Positions 63,351-64,000 of a stretch of 64,000 nucleotides of DNA are shown here, piece after piece. Made by a program: the position numbers and the translations under genes. This DNA is from Variovorax sp. 54 (GTDB taxonomy: Bacteria; Pseudomonadota; Gammaproteobacteria; Burkholderiales; Burkholderiaceae_C): NCBI RefSeq assembly GCF_002754375.1, contig NZ_PEFF01000001.1, forward strand, positions 2,356,001 to 2,420,000, in the 5' to 3' direction. Below the pieces are notes generated by a model that was not told the origin of the DNA, did no database searches, and saw only the letters and a program-made list of their open reading frames with translations. Each line of letters starts with the position of its first letter. The first letter of the stretch is position 1.

Positions 63351-64000
63351 TTACTGCTGCTCTGAGAGTGGTTGCTGTTGCTGAAGCTGCGCCACGCGGC
63401 GCAGGTGCCATGCGGGCGGGCCGAACTGGCCTTCGATGAGGGTGGCGCGGCGCACGTAATGGCCGACGGCGAGTTCTTCCGTCATGCCCATGCCGCCGTG
63501 CAGCTGCACCGCGCCCTGCCCCACGGCGCGGCAGGCCTTGGCGACCGCGACCTTGGCGGACGACACGGCACGTGCGCGCGACGCCGCATCGGCGCCGGCG
63601 GCCAGTGCCTCGCCCACGCTGGCGGTGAGTGCGTCGGCCTGTTCGAGCGCCATGTGCATGTCGGCCAGCCGGTGCTGCAGCACCTGGAAGCTGGAGATCG
63701 GCACGCCGAACTGCTTGCGCTGGCGCACGTAGTCGAGCGTGTCGCGCATCAGCCGGCGCAGGATGCCGATGGACTCAGCGCAGACCGCGAGCGTAGCCTC
63801 GTCGAGTGCCTGCTCGATCTGCGGCAGCGCGCTGCCTTCGGTGCCGAGCAGCGCGTCGGCATTCAGGTGCACCGCGTCGAAGGCGATGTCGGCGGCGCGG
63901 CCGCCGTCGCGCGTGCGGTAGGCGCGCAACTGCACGCCGGGTGCGTCCTTGGGCACGACCAGCAATGACAAGCCCTTGTCGCTGCGCGCTGTGACGATGA
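63351..64000 (-). CDS. Acyl-CoA dehydrogenase family protein, truncated by the window edge
   Basis: The C-terminal 215 or so residues of an acyl-CoA dehydrogenase. The frame continues past 64000. Visible motifs are YVRQRKQFGVPISSFQVLQHRLADM and QLHGGMGMTEELAVGHYVRR, then LIEGQFGPPAWHLRRV. At helix G, ATLAVCAESIGILRR has no clear base, as in the partner-type subunit at 2803-3897. It is therefore probably a smaller subunit of a heteromeric dehydrogenase, with its mate outside the window. It ends four nt before the thiolase-like gene start. Confidence 0.88.
   Translation of the reverse strand, partial: IVTARSDKGLSLLVVPKDAPGVQLRAYRTRDGGRAADIAFDAVHLNADALLGTEGSALPQIEQALDEATLAVCAESIGILRRLMRDTLDYVRQRKQFGVPISSFQVLQHRLADMHMALEQADALTASVGEALAAGADAASRARAVSSAKVAVAKACRAVGQGAVQLHGGMGMTEELAVGHYVRRATLIEGQFGPPAWHLRRVAQLQQQQPLSEQQ

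Overview
The window is GC-rich, densely coded DNA that looks like a chromosome of the Burkholderiales, most probably Variovorax or a close relative in the Comamonadaceae. This rests on general character: orphan Bug/TctC receptors, type III CoA-transferases, many branched-chain-amino-acid-type ABC transporter parts, a very large stock of acyl-CoA enzymes, and a REP-like inverted repeat (6394-6586) of a kind I associate with Variovorax from memory. No rRNA, tRNA, CRISPR array or intact insertion sequence was seen.

Layout. 1-10348 holds an ABC solute receptor facing away from a long operon of two acyl-CoA dehydrogenases, a CoA-transferase, a nitroreductase-like protein, two MaoC-type half-hydratases, two Bug receptors and a second CoA-transferase. 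10362-11539 is a small two-gene unit: a transglycosylase/LysM protein and a LprI-like secreted protein. 11723-17630 has two Bug receptors, an ADP-forming acyl-CoA synthetase and an AMP-forming acyl-CoA ligase. 17719-21493 holds housekeeping-type genes (AraC regulator, EamA transporter, hydrolase), then a structured leader and a small protein. 21554-28911 is an accessory island: a 1534-residue RHS protein, its probable immunity gene, and a displaced, frameshifted second RHS tip with a different toxin domain and a secreted immunity-like protein. 29211-30074 has a small HTH protein and a VOC protein. 30112-64000 is a catabolic block of about 34 kb, almost all on the minus strand: a liv-type ABC transporter, a three-gene module resembling LvaA-LvaB-LvaC (4-hydroxyacyl-CoA activation), thiolases, crotonases, FadB/FadJ-type proteins, acyl-CoA ligases, dehydrogenases, thioesterase and racemase.

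The main discovery is regulatory. Eight copies of an 18-bp palindromic site (core TCGTC-SG-AA-SS-GACGR) lie in seven intergenic regions in front of the catabolic genes. Nine promoters can be read from them, and in each a -10-like hexamer with A at position 2 and T at position 6 begins 21-23 nt beyond the site. This centres the site near -42, the position of a class II activator. One copy lies between a thiolase gene and a 912-residue MalT-type LuxR regulator (50061-52799), which is the natural candidate for the binding protein. The scattered acyl-CoA genes therefore look like one regulon: uptake by ABC and Bug receptors, CoA activation by ligases and CoA-transferases, dehydrogenation, hydration, hydroxyacyl oxidation and thiolysis, with side modules for branched (racemase) and 4-hydroxy (Lva-like) acids. 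The growth substrate cannot be read from the sequence.
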